NCBI GenBank assembly: GCA_003349885.1 | Contig: QFXC01000002.1 | Span: forward strand, 67,850-131,849 | Direction of reading: 5' to 3' | DNA: 64,000 nt | Source of the DNA: an endosymbiont of Galathealinum brachiosum | Lineage (GTDB): Bacteria; Pseudomonadota; Gammaproteobacteria; SZUA-229 | Shown here: positions 53,219 to 62,171 of the stretch, piece by piece | Layout of the letters: every line of letters begins with the position of its first letter | Position numbering within the stretch: the first letter of the stretch is position 1 | Position numbers and translations under genes: made by a program | The notes under the pieces: model-generated | Told to the model about the DNA's origin: nothing | The model's database searches: none | The model's input: only the letters and a program-made list of their open reading frames with translations

Positions 53219-55348
53219 CTACAAGCTGCCACAGACAGAACCTGAGAATGAGCTCAGAATACCGTTAGTGTCTACAATCCCTGTAACACAGAAGGTAAGC
53301 CTTCTAACTTTAGCCGACTGTGTAGTACCTACAGATGTCTGGCCATTCGCATTCGTAGCAGAGCTGGCAGAAATAATTTCATTAATATCTCCACTGAACT
53401 CACCGCTAACTACAGCGCCTTGCACCGGGTTACCTAAATCATCGACAACAACGATATCGGCAACACCTGTCTTCTTACCTTTACCTGCATTAGCAGTGCT
53501 TACAACAATTGATCCAACTTCTACACTAACCGGGTCTCCACCACCGCCAACTGCATCCGTTGTTGCACTGGTTACATTTGAATACCCAGAATTACCCGCT
53601 GCATTTGAAGCATTAACCTGGTAGAAGTATTCAGTTGATTCAGAAAGCCCTGTATCAGAGTAGCCGGTGCTATCCGCACTAAGCACAGCGATAACAGAGA
53701 AATTTATACCATCAGAAGATTGCTCTACCTGGTATGCATCTTCATCCGTCGCGTTATCAGCCCAGCTTAGATTAATCTGGCTGCTTGAAACCGCATTGGC
53801 CGCTAACCCGGAAGGATCAGCCGGTACTGTTGGTGCCGGCCCACCGTCAAGCTCGTACTTCTCCATGAAGCCCGCACCCGTTGGGTAAGTTGGCGCCGGG
53901 ATAGTACCAGGCGCAGGTTGAACCAGCATATAACCCATTGCACCCTGATCTTCGTGATCTAGAAGATGACAGTGGAAAACAGTCTTACCATCAAATACGG
54001 TTGAAGTTTGTGGGTTCAGGTCAAACCTGACATTACAGGAAGCAGCTATCGTATCGTAATATTCACCTGCTTCATACGCACCACAATCTGTTTGAGCCTG
54101 GAAATGAAAAACATGTAAATGGAATGGGTGGTTAGTCGCACCTTTCACATTCCATTCCTGTACACCATCGGCCTGGGTAATAAATGTAGGCTCGTTAATA
54201 TCAAACTTACTGCCATTGATTGTTCGAGCACCCATATTTACTGTTTCAAAATTAGTAACAGGCTCATTTCTTAAGTCTCTAAGATAACTCGGTCTAAATG
54301 AAGCCCACTGAGAGCTTCCATCCGCTGCATATGGATGTGCAGCATTATTAGTAGGAAGACTGGAATCCGCATAGATGTTTGCAACCACTGTATTACCAAC
54401 AGTCAGTGTCGAGTCAGCACTACAACGCACAGCAATATCAGCTCGTGAACCACCAGTTAGCGATAAAGTGTTAGTCGTTAAGTCTTTTGGCACCATGGTT
54501 CTCCATACACCATCACGCGCCAATAACGCCACTTCACACTGATCACCAACAACAACATCTTTAGCTTTAACATCTGCCGCGGCAACCAGCATACGCCAGT
54601 GCTGCCAGGTATTAGCCGGCATACAGATATTACCATCAACGGTACCATTAACATTCCAGCCAGGATTTAGTGTTCCTGAAACCAGCATATCGCCACCTGT
54701 TCCAGCCACACTTGGATCAAGGTACGCCATGGTTAACAGTCTTTCTTCCATTGCTGCAACATTAGCAGGGATGCCATCATTGGCATCATCAATAACCAAC
54801 ATACCAAAAGCACCACTTGATATTTGCAGGTAAGTAGAACCATGGTGATGCGCGTGAAGCCAGAAAGTACCACCCATATGATCACTAGTGATATCAAAAA
54901 CATAATCACCACCGGTACGGCCTTCAAAGATACGCGTAACATCATCACCCGGTGTATCACCCGTTGTATGTAAACCATGAGTATGTAAATTGGTTACATT
55001 AGGATCTTTAAATACATTATGATCTGAGCTGAGAGGCTGATACGCTAAGCGGTTTTCAAATTTCAGCACATACTTTTTATCTGGCGCCATTGTGATGGTC
55101 GGGCCGGGTACACTTGGTGCACTTCCTGCCTGAGCATAAGCACGTGTAGTAAGGGTTTCGCCATTATTTAGAGTTATAGTGACTTCGTCCATAATCAATG
55201 TACCACTATAATAATCCCCTGCACTGTCATAGGACCATTGAAATTGTGGTGCATCAGTTACAACGTCAGTTGATGGACAACTTGTTGCATTAGCAAAGAC
55301 AGGTATTGCCAACGCCAGGTAAAGAATTCCGGATAGTATTTTTTTCAT
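53219..55348 (-). CDS. Multicopper oxidase with fibronectin III and Ig-like tail
   Basis: 709 aa, signal peptide to NAT near residue 22. Copper-binding motifs of a laccase/CueO-like oxidase: NLHTHGLHT (about 120), FWLHAHHHG (about 162), HPFHLHVFHF (about 402) and HCHLLDHEDQGAM (about 457, with T1 axial Met). Beyond the catalytic part, a fibronectin type III domain (about 515-600, SGLAANAVSSSQINLSW) and a bacterial Ig-like domain (about 612-705, GVADIVVVDDLGNPVQG) are attached. It likely oxidises Cu(I) or organic substrates in the periplasm or at the cell surface; the tail may bind polymers. GGGAAA precedes the ATG. Next to CusAB on the same strand, which supports a copper-handling role. Confidence 0.94.
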   Translation of the reverse strand: MKKILSGILYLALAIPVFANATSCPSTDVVTDAPQFQWSYDSAGDYYSGTLIMDEVTITLNNGETLTTRAYAQAGSAPSVPGPTITMAPDKKYVLKFENRLAYQPLSSDHNVFKDPNVTNLHTHGLHTTGDTPGDDVTRIFEGRTGGDYVFDITSDHMGGTFWLHAHHHGSTYLQISSGAFGMLVIDDANDGIPANVAAMEERLLTMAYLDPSVAGTGGDMLVSGTLNPGWNVNGTVDGNICMPANTWQHWRMLVAAADVKAKDVVVGDQCEVALLARDGVWRTMVPKDLTTNTLSLTGGSRADIAVRCSADSTLTVGNTVVANIYADSSLPTNNAAHPYAADGSSQWASFRPSYLRDLRNEPVTNFETVNMGARTINGSKFDINEPTFITQADGVQEWNVKGATNHPFHLHVFHFQAQTDCGAYEAGEYYDTIAASCNVRFDLNPQTSTVFDGKTVFHCHLLDHEDQGAMGYMLVQPAPGTIPAPTYPTGAGFMEKYELDGGPAPTVPADPSGLAANAVSSSQINLSWADNATDEDAYQVEQSSDGINFSVIAVLSADSTGYSDTGLSESTEYFYQVNASNAAGNSGYSNVTSATTDAVGGGGDPVSVEVGSIVVSTANAGKGKKTGVADIVVVDDLGNPVQGAVVSGEFSGDINEIISASSATNANGQTSVGTTQSAKVRRLTFCVTGIVDTNGILSSFSGSVCGSL

Positions 55349-55764
55349 TTTTATTTCCCATTATCACAACATTTCACGCCAGACTCTAACATCACAATTA
55401 GATAGAAAAAGTAAGGTAAACACCCCATTTTTATCTAAGAATTTTGCCTCAGATGTCCGATATGTAATCGACATGGACTTTGACTGCGCATTTAACTGGC
55501 TGCCAGATTGTAATAAAGCAAAAACCAACCAATGAGAAAAACACTTAAAAATCAAAACCTTGATTACTTTAAATGCATTCACATTAGTATTTATCAGTTT
55601 TTGGCTAAATCATTAGCTCATGACAATTGTCACTTACATTACATTATTTGCAATCTGTCTTATATGACTTTAGATACATAAAAATATTCATATAGATTAG
55701 TGCCAGAGCACTATCCTCTCTAATATTGGAAATAATTGAACAATTGTCACACCGGCCTCATTAA
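55349..55764. other. Intergenic region upstream of the multicopper oxidase
   Basis: About 415 bp. It would hold the promoter of the oxidase. A repeat B copy lies at 55697-55755. A 72-codon GTG-started frame (55364-55582) exists on the minus strand but lacks support. Confidence 0.5.
55697..55755 (+). repeat. Dispersed repeat B, partly degenerate
   Basis: TTAGTGCCAGAGCACTATC, core CTAATATTGG, then AATTGAACAATTGTCACAC. The right arm is decayed. Confidence 0.65.
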
Positions 55765-56146
55765 TTAGTCATCTAACTTCTCATCCGCTAATTCTGCAAC
55801 ACCAGTGAATGTGAAGGTGACTGTTCTAAAGGTTACCGGCATATTACTTAATGTAGGAGAACCTTGAGTTAGAACGGCTGACCATGACATTGAGTAACCA
55901 CCTGTGCCTGGATCGTATGTTCCTTCAGCAATTCCACCTAAGTTTTGAACCATTGGCCCATGCTTTGCAAAAAAGCCACTCATATCTACCGTAATCGTAT
56001 TCTTTTTTAAGTTAACCTTACCTGATGGTGCTGGGCCACCTACAAACATACCACTCTTATTAGTAGATGAGGTATACAGTGTTTGAATCGCCATCATCGG
56101 ACCTAATGGAGTCATCGTAATGGCATCTGTGTACGTACCTAAGAAT
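55765..56146 (-). pseudogene. 5'-truncated gene fragment at repeat D
   Basis: A frame of about 127 codons ends in a beta-rich segment: LYTSSTNKSGMFVGGPAPSG, then ITVDMSGFFAKHGPM and YSMSWSAVLTQG. It would start only at a TTG inside the arm of repeat D, with a stop just before. The protein has no signal peptide although it looks exported. The 5' end seems to have been replaced by the repeat. It could still be translated from an internal ATG (about residue 17 or 23), so pseudogene status is likely but not certain. Confidence 0.6.
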
Positions 56147-56203
56147 AAAGGGGTCGGTGACAAACGAGAACGCTAATAATTCTCAGTTGTCACCGACCCC
56201 TTT
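56147..56203 (+). repeat. Dispersed repeat D, copy 1
   Basis: Left arm AAAGGGGTCGGTGACAA (56147-56163) and right arm TTGTCACCGACCCCTTT (56187-56203) are perfect complements. The inner GAGAA and TTCTC extend the stem. Identical to the 56669 copy. Confidence 0.92.
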
Positions 56204-56283
56204 AATTCTTTTACAGGACATTCAGACCAGCTGAATTGCCATCTTATAAAAAACTACATATTGAATGGGTGCAACAGTAGTAA

Positions 56284-56338
56284 ATTAGTGCCAGAGCACA
56301 ATATTCTCTAATATTAGAAACAATTGTGCTCTGACCCT
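56284..56338 (+). repeat. Dispersed repeat B, full copy
   Basis: TTAGTGCCAGAGCACAATAT, core CTAATATTAG, then CAATTGTGCTCTGACCC. Sits 81 bp after repeat D copy 1. Confidence 0.85.
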
Positions 56339-56401
56339 AATTATTGTGAAACAGAATAATTACTAATCCATACTTGCTTAGGTATAGGTGACAATTATGT
56401 T

Positions 56402-56668
56402 TCAAAAACTATCAGTAACAATACCAAAAGCATCTCTGCCCTGCCCTAAAGCTTTGAATACGACTTTTAGATGTTTCTTATTAATTCTCTTTTGAAGACA
56501 TACTTGCTCAACTTTGTTAATCACACTCACAAATGCTTCTCTCCACACTTTATTGTGTTCTTCTACATCTTTAGTCTGGAAAGAATTTTTATTTTTAATA
56601 AAGAAATAAAGAAGAAATAAAGGGATAAATAATAAAGGGGTGGTAATAAAGGCGGTGATAAAAAGAAT
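56402..56668 (-). pseudogene. Truncated membrane-protein fragment at repeat D
   Basis: On the minus strand an open frame runs out of repeat D copy 2: FILFITAFITTPLLFIPLFL is a membrane helix, then NSFQTKDVEEHNKVWREAF and NKKHLKVVFKALGQGRD, ending at a TGA at 56402-56404. There is no start codon; the frame closes at a TGA within the repeat. It is the C-terminal 89 codons or so of a gene whose front has been lost, with the break at the repeat, as in the fragment at 55765. Confidence 0.55.
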
Positions 56669-56784
56669 AAAGGGGTCGGTGACAAACGAGAACGCTAATA
56701 ATTCTCAGTTGTCACCGACCCCTTTAATTCCTCAGTTGTCACCGACCCCTTTAATTCCTCAGTTGTCACCGACCCCTTTAATTA
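56669..56784 (+). repeat. Dispersed repeat D, copy 2, with 27-bp tandem right arms
   Basis: Left arm 56669-56685, then the right arm in three consecutive 27-bp units (56704-56730, 56731-56757, 56758-56784), each CTCAGTTGTCACCGACCCC plus TTTAATTC or TTTAATTA. The first two units are identical and the third differs only at its last base. This looks like slippage copying of the palindrome's right half. Any left arm can pair with any of three right arms. Confidence 0.92.
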
Positions 56785-56831
56785 CTTTAATTAGATACGC
56801 TTACTTTGTCAGTACACCCTAACCCATGATT

Positions 56832-58544
56832 TTAATGTGTGATAAAACTGAGAAATAAATAAGTAGCAAGAATCACTGCAACCCACATAACCATACTTCC
56901 AACGGGATAAGTGCGGGAAAGTAAACGACTGGCTCCACCGTTTATTTGAGAAATAAAAGTCAGGCTATGATTCAGTCTTACAAGAAACGCATGACGTAAT
57001 GCGCAGTCTGTCTTCCATATAACGGAGAAAATATTTTGTAATGCGACTGGAAAAGCCCGGCGATAGATCCAGTCAAAATCTAAATTAGTGGAACGTAATT
57101 CAGGGGGATACATTCCTCTGAGGTTAAGCCAAACAAAGGCCAGTGCGGAGAAGAACAACAACTGAGTCTGTGCTAATACATGAGTAGCATCATAAGGATT
57201 GTAACCCGTGTCGTAAGGCAATAACGAGTACAATGCCGCAGGATAAAAGCCAATGGCAATACAAAGTACGGCTGCAATAAACATCGCCAATAACATATTG
57301 TTGGGTGGGTCACTGGCACGAATACCTGAGTCATGTGCAAAGAAAGCAAAGTACGGAATTTTAATACCCGCATGATGGAACACACCGGCAGAAGCAAATA
57401 ACAGCATTAACCAGATCCAGTCATAACCTTCTTGTAGAGCTGCAGACATCACCATCGATTTACTGACGAAACCACTGAACAATGGGAATGCTGAAATAGA
57501 GGCGGCGCCGACAATACATAACACCGTAGTCTTCGGCATGGTTTTATAGAGCCCCCCTAAATCCGAGCCATTGATACGACCTGTCATATGCAGCACTGCA
57601 CCCATACTCATAAACAACAGGCCTTTAAAGATCACATCATTAAACGCATGTGAAACCGCACCGTTGATGGCGAGCGCGGTGCCAATACCAATACCAACGA
57701 CCATAAAGCCTACTTGATTGATGAGGCTGTAGGCCAGTACTCGGCGCAGATCATTTTCAATCACTGCAAAAAAGATGGGGAAGCAGGTCATTGCTGCGCC
57801 AATATAAACCAGTAATTCTGTACCAGGGTATCCACGGGCTAATGCATAAACGGCTACTTTGGTGGTAAACGCGCTGAGAAAAACCGTGCCCGTGACGGTG
57901 GCTTCTGGGTACGCATCTGTCAGCCAGTTGTGTGCCATAGGAAAAGCGCATTTAATGCCAAATGCGATAAAGATTAACCAACCTGCAATGCCTTCAAGGC
58001 CGATATGACCAAATTCTAACGTGCCATGTTCAGCTGCATAAAATAATGTGCCTGCAAGAAGAATAACACCGGATAAAACCTGGATGATGAGGTAACGCAT
58101 GCCAGCATCATAAGCGCTCTGAGTTCGTCGCGCCCAAATAAGAAACACTGAGGTAAATGCCAGCAATTCCCAGAACACAAATAAGGTTAGCAAATCGCCA
58201 GCAAAAACAGCACCCAGGCCACTACCCGCATACAACATAGCGGCCACTTGTTGCATGGTGTCACGCACGTGCAGAGAATAAATTATGCCGATAAATGCGG
58301 CTATGTGAAATACATAACCAAACATAAGGCTCAATTTATCAGCGCGGTATGTAATGAGCTGATAATCGAGGAAAGCGAACTGTAAATGAATACCCTCAGG
58401 CACCATCCAAAGATGAAGCCCACTGACTATGGGGATAGCAATCATAATTACATTGCGTAAAACACCACGAGTCAATGCAGCAATCAGTGCGCCAATAAAA
58501 AATGGTAGAAATGGGGGTATCTCAAGCATCCACATTTGAGTCAC
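56832..58544 (-). CDS. NuoL/MrpA-like proton-translocating antiporter subunit
   Basis: 570 aa, about 14-16 membrane helices. Proton_antipo_M family. The TM5 Glu (LTLFVFWELLAFTS) and the TM7/8 Lys pair (KCAFPMAHNWLTDAYPEATVTG; TTKVAVYALARG) are conserved, so proton conduction should be intact. Its start overlaps the small gene at 58522 by 23 bp. Last gene of the Mrp operon. By length and C-terminal extension it probably stands in for the front part of MrpA. Confidence 0.92.
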   Translation of the reverse strand: MTQMWMLEIPPFLPFFIGALIAALTRGVLRNVIMIAIPIVSGLHLWMVPEGIHLQFAFLDYQLITYRADKLSLMFGYVFHIAAFIGIIYSLHVRDTMQQVAAMLYAGSGLGAVFAGDLLTLFVFWELLAFTSVFLIWARRTQSAYDAGMRYLIIQVLSGVILLAGTLFYAAEHGTLEFGHIGLEGIAGWLIFIAFGIKCAFPMAHNWLTDAYPEATVTGTVFLSAFTTKVAVYALARGYPGTELLVYIGAAMTCFPIFFAVIENDLRRVLAYSLINQVGFMVVGIGIGTALAINGAVSHAFNDVIFKGLLFMSMGAVLHMTGRINGSDLGGLYKTMPKTTVLCIVGAASISAFPLFSGFVSKSMVMSAALQEGYDWIWLMLLFASAGVFHHAGIKIPYFAFFAHDSGIRASDPPNNMLLAMFIAAVLCIAIGFYPAALYSLLPYDTGYNPYDATHVLAQTQLLFFSALAFVWLNLRGMYPPELRSTNLDFDWIYRRAFPVALQNIFSVIWKTDCALRHAFLVRLNHSLTFISQINGGASRLLSRTYPVGSMVMWVAVILATYLFLSFITH

Positions 58545-58869
58545 CTATTTCATTGTTATCTTTTTTATTCGTACTGGATTTTTTGTCCGCGTTAGTCTTT
58601 TCATCAATGACCGTTTTGCCTTCATTGCTATAGTAGTCTTCCGAGCGCATAAGAAATGTGCGCATCCATGAGGCAACCAGTACAAGGATGACGCAACCAA
58701 CAAAACCATAAAGCGGATAAAACCCCCAAAGGTTTTCCCAGCTGTGCATGATGTGACGATGAATGACAAAGTCCAGCGCAAAAAGTACAACGCAGCACGC
58801 ATAAAAAACATGCATTAAACGTTTTACATTTTTAGGGTTATCAAAAAAATATTTTTTCTCATTTTCCAT
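58522..58869 (-). CDS. Small two-helix membrane protein of the Mrp operon
   Basis: 115 aa. Two membrane segments (about 18-36 and 52-70), with a charged Lys/Asp/Asn tail in the last 40 residues. It sits between two antiporter genes with 4 bp on one side and 23 bp overlap on the other, so it is almost surely translated with them. No family recognised. It may be an accessory subunit that stabilises the NuoL-like partner. Confidence 0.8.
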   Translation of the reverse strand: MENEKKYFFDNPKNVKRLMHVFYACCVVLFALDFVIHRHIMHSWENLWGFYPLYGFVGCVILVLVASWMRTFLMRSEDYYSNEGKTVIDEKTNADKKSSTNKKDNNEIGDSNVDA

Positions 58870-58873
58870 GAGC

Positions 58874-60349
58874 TTATCCCGACACTGCCAAAACGGCTTT
58901 AGCTAAATCATATAAAGGTTGCGGATAGACGAAAAGAGTGACACAGCCTACGCTGGTAATACACAAGGCAATTAATGAGGGCAATGGTGCTTCTTTTATT
59001 CCGTCATTAAATGTGTTTGTTTCACTACCCGGAAAAAAGGCACGAAACGGAATGGGTAAAAGATAAGCAATGTTCAGCAAAGAGCTGACCATGAGTACCG
59101 TCATAAGAAACCATTGTTGCGCTTCCATCGTGCCCATTAATAGAAACCATTTACTCCAGGTCCCACCAGCCGGAGGTACACCAATAATACTGAGGGTCGC
59201 AATAAAAAATGCCGCCATAGTGATTGGCATTTGTCGGCCAAGGCCACGCATTTCACTTATTTTTGATTTATGTGCAGCGACCAGAATAGCTCCTGCACAA
59301 AAGAATAAAGTAATTTTACCAAACGCATGCATGCCAATATGCATTGCACTACCGATGACACCAGATGAAGTGGCCAGTAATGCACCGATGGTGACATAGC
59401 CAAGTTGACTGACTGTCGAATAGGCCAGTCGTGCTTTTAAATTATCTTGTCGCATTGCCACGAGTGACGCTAATAATACGGATGCCCCCGCCAGATAGAG
59501 CAAGAACTGTGTGCTTGGCAGTTCAGGTAGTAGATCAATACCAAAAATTAATACACAGACTTTTAAAATAGTGAAGACACCGGCTTTTACTACAGCTACG
59601 GCATGCAGCAATGCACTTACTGGCGTTGGTGCGACCATTGCGGCAGGTAGCCATCGATGAAATGGCATAATCGCCGCCTTACCAATACCAAATATAAACA
59701 ACACCAGTATCGCGCCCGCAACCGTTTTATTTACATTAGAATCAAATACGCCACCGGGTGTAAAGTCCAGTGTACCCGCTACAAACCAGGTGCTGACGAT
59801 AGCTAAAAGGAAAAAAACAATTGATGTACCAAGCAATATACCAAGATAAATTCGACCGCCTTTTTTTGCTTCCTCAGTACCCGAGTGTGTCACCAATGGA
59901 TAAGTAGACAGGGTCAAAATTTCATAAAAAATAAATAAGGTGAACAAGTTTTCTGCAAAGGCAATGCCCATCACACTGCCAATGGCGATGGCAAAACAAC
60001 TATAGAATCGGGTTTGATTCTGCTCGTTATGGCTACGCATATAACCGATGGCGTAAACCGTTGTGATTAACCAGAGGAAACTGGCAATTAATGCAAACAG
60101 CATTCCTAATGGTTCAATGTTAAAGCTTACCTGTAATCCCGGTAAAAGCTCCCACCATTGCACACTAATACTTTCACCTCTCTTAAGCCCCTGATAAAGA
60201 TTGATCACAAAATAGAACAATACTAAGGAGGTTGTAATGGTTACTGCTTCGCGCAAATTAGGGTTACGTCCTGTCGCCACTATCCCCAGCGTCGCCAGTA
60301 TAGGCATGATGATGCTGAGTTGCAGCATGGTCTCTAGAGACAGACTCAT
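58874..60349 (-). CDS. mrpD: MrpD/NuoM-like antiporter subunit
   Basis: 491 aa, about 14 membrane helices. Glu in TM5 (LFTLFIFYEILTLSTYPLV) and Lys pair (KAAIMPFHRWLPAAMVAPTPVSALLHAVAVVKAGVF) conserved. It overlaps the preceding gene by 4 bp. It is one of three related ion-pumping subunits in the operon and probably couples proton uptake to sodium or potassium export with the others. Confidence 0.92.
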   Translation of the reverse strand: MSLSLETMLQLSIIMPILATLGIVATGRNPNLREAVTITTSLVLFYFVINLYQGLKRGESISVQWWELLPGLQVSFNIEPLGMLFALIASFLWLITTVYAIGYMRSHNEQNQTRFYSCFAIAIGSVMGIAFAENLFTLFIFYEILTLSTYPLVTHSGTEEAKKGGRIYLGILLGTSIVFFLLAIVSTWFVAGTLDFTPGGVFDSNVNKTVAGAILVLFIFGIGKAAIMPFHRWLPAAMVAPTPVSALLHAVAVVKAGVFTILKVCVLIFGIDLLPELPSTQFLLYLAGASVLLASLVAMRQDNLKARLAYSTVSQLGYVTIGALLATSSGVIGSAMHIGMHAFGKITLFFCAGAILVAAHKSKISEMRGLGRQMPITMAAFFIATLSIIGVPPAGGTWSKWFLLMGTMEAQQWFLMTVLMVSSLLNIAYLLPIPFRAFFPGSETNTFNDGIKEAPLPSLIALCITSVGCVTLFVYPQPLYDLAKAVLAVSG

Positions 60350-61824
60350 GGACTTACTCCAAACAAACTCTGAGAAGCCGCCTGAGCGACTTGAATACTA
60401 AGACGAGTATCTATGCCGAAATAAATATTGGCTGATACCAGTATCCAGATGGGAATCAGGAATGACAGTGGTGCCTCTTTAACCGTTTCTCTACCGGCTA
60501 CTGACGGTTTAAAATAAGCGGCTTCAACAAGACGCCAAACATAAATGACTGCGAGTAGAGAACCTAATAAAATAAGCACTGCAACCGGCCACCAGCCTTT
60601 TTCTATTAAGGCCATTAACAAATACCACTTGCTGATAAATCCAACGGTTAGCGGTACGCCTATTAAACTTAGGCCACCGATTACAATAGCGGCCATGGTG
60701 TAGGGCATTTGCCGACCTAAGCCGTGAAAATCATTTAGTTTTACGCTGCCTATCCGGTACATCACAGCACCTAAGGCTAAAAATAAAGCGCTCTTCATTA
60801 ACGCGTGATTAAACATATGTAATAAGGTCGCCATTAAGCCGGTCACAGTGCTAACACTGAAACCAACAATCATATAACCAACCTGAGCGACGCTTGAGTA
60901 GGCAAACAGATGTTTGATATTGGTTTGATAAATTGCCGCAGTCGAAGCCACAAATATACCCGCCAAACCAAGCACTACAAACAGTAGCTGCAAGGGCAAA
61001 GCAGTAAAAGAAAAGGTAAGACCAAAGATCGAAAAGGTAAAGCGAATAAGTAAATAGATGGCAACTTTTGTTGCGGTAGCCGCGAAGAAAGCCGTTACTA
61101 TTGAGGGCGCATAAGCATAAGCATTAGGTAACCACATGTGAAGTGGAAACATGGCCAATTTCAAACAGACACCCACAATAACAAAGGCAAAAGCCGTAAA
61201 TGCCATTCGTGTATTCTCCACTTCCGGTAGGCGTTGGGAGAGGTCATACATATTCAGGGTACCGGTCATTTGATACATTAAACCGATACCAATCAAAATA
61301 AAGGTGGCGCCGATGGTACCCATAATCAAATATTGATAAGAGGCCCAAAGTGCGCGTCTATCTTTACCCAGTGCGATCAAAGCGTAAGCAGAGAGGGAGG
61401 ATATCTCCAGAAAAACAAAGACATTAAAAGCATCAGCGGTCGCAACGATACCCAGCATTCCGGCCAGAGATAACAGGTACAAAATATAAAACAGCGTATG
61501 CCGATCTGCGGGAATTTCTTCTTGTATACTGGTGTGAGCAGCCAGTAGTATAACCGTGCTGACCCCTGTAATAATCAGTAATATAAGTGCATTGAGCTGA
61601 TCGATTCTATATTCAATTCCCCAGGGCGCATCCCAGCCACCCAGCTCGTAAATAATCGTGCCCGAAGCCATTACCTGTTGCAGTAAAAGACTGCTGATCA
61701 GAAAGGCTGAGCCACTCACTAGCAAGGTAAATAACCAGACTAAACGTGGCCGTGTTAGCAGCAGGCACAAAGGCGCTGCCATCAACGGTACAATGACTTG
61801 TAAAATCGGCAAATGCGCTAACAA
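60346..61824 (-). CDS. mrpD: MrpD/NuoN-like antiporter subunit
   Basis: 492 aa, about 14 membrane helices. Key residues are present: NVFVFLEISSLSAYALIAL with Glu, KLAMFPLHMWLPNAYAYAPSIVT and ATATKVAIYLLIR with Lys. It overlaps mrpC by 7 bp and the next mrpD-like gene by 4 bp. Closest in pattern to classical MrpD. Confidence 0.92.
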   Translation of the reverse strand: MLAHLPILQVIVPLMAAPLCLLLTRPRLVWLFTLLVSGSAFLISSLLLQQVMASGTIIYELGGWDAPWGIEYRIDQLNALILLIITGVSTVILLAAHTSIQEEIPADRHTLFYILYLLSLAGMLGIVATADAFNVFVFLEISSLSAYALIALGKDRRALWASYQYLIMGTIGATFILIGIGLMYQMTGTLNMYDLSQRLPEVENTRMAFTAFAFVIVGVCLKLAMFPLHMWLPNAYAYAPSIVTAFFAATATKVAIYLLIRFTFSIFGLTFSFTALPLQLLFVVLGLAGIFVASTAAIYQTNIKHLFAYSSVAQVGYMIVGFSVSTVTGLMATLLHMFNHALMKSALFLALGAVMYRIGSVKLNDFHGLGRQMPYTMAAIVIGGLSLIGVPLTVGFISKWYLLMALIEKGWWPVAVLILLGSLLAVIYVWRLVEAAYFKPSVAGRETVKEAPLSFLIPIWILVSANIYFGIDTRLSIQVAQAASQSLFGVSP

Positions 61825-62171
61825 TCGAAGTTATCCTTTTTTTGTATTTCGTCTTCTTCGATACTTCCATAGGCTTCTTTAATGCGCACAGCCAGCGCGA
61901 GCCCAACAGCTGTGGTGGCAATGCCGACTACAATTGCGGTGAGAATCAAAACATGCGGTAAAGGATTTGAATATTGGCTTATGCCCTCAGCCAAAATGGG
62001 TGCGGTGCCGCCATCGACCTTCGCCATGCTGATATAAAAAATAAAAACTGACGTTTGGAAAATAGTTAAACCCACAATTTTTTTGATCAGGTTGCCATGG
62101 GCGATAACGATGTAAAATCCCACCATCATCAGCACCACCACAACCCAGTAGTTATAGAGCCCCATTAACAT
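61818..62171 (-). CDS. mrpC: MrpC-like antiporter subunit
   Basis: 117 aa, three membrane helices, NuoK-like. VVLMMVGFYIVIAHGNLIKKIVGLTIFQTSVFIFYISMA followed by PLPHVLILTAIVVGIATTAVGLAL is the standard MrpC pattern, ending with an acidic tail. The ATG overlaps the upstream stop as TAATG. Confidence 0.95.
   Translation of the reverse strand: MLMGLYNYWVVVVLMMVGFYIVIAHGNLIKKIVGLTIFQTSVFIFYISMAKVDGGTAPILAEGISQYSNPLPHVLILTAIVVGIATTAVGLALAVRIKEAYGSIEEDEIQKKDNFDC

Noticed and set aside
55364..55582. 72-codon minus-strand frame with a hydrophobic start just upstream of the multicopper oxidase
   Set aside because: GTG start without a Shine-Dalgarno sequence, no recognised family, and it would occupy the promoter region; could be revisited if conserved.
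56640..56822. 60-codon frame with PTPLIPQLS repeated
   Set aside because: It is only the translation of the 27-bp tandem repeat of element D.
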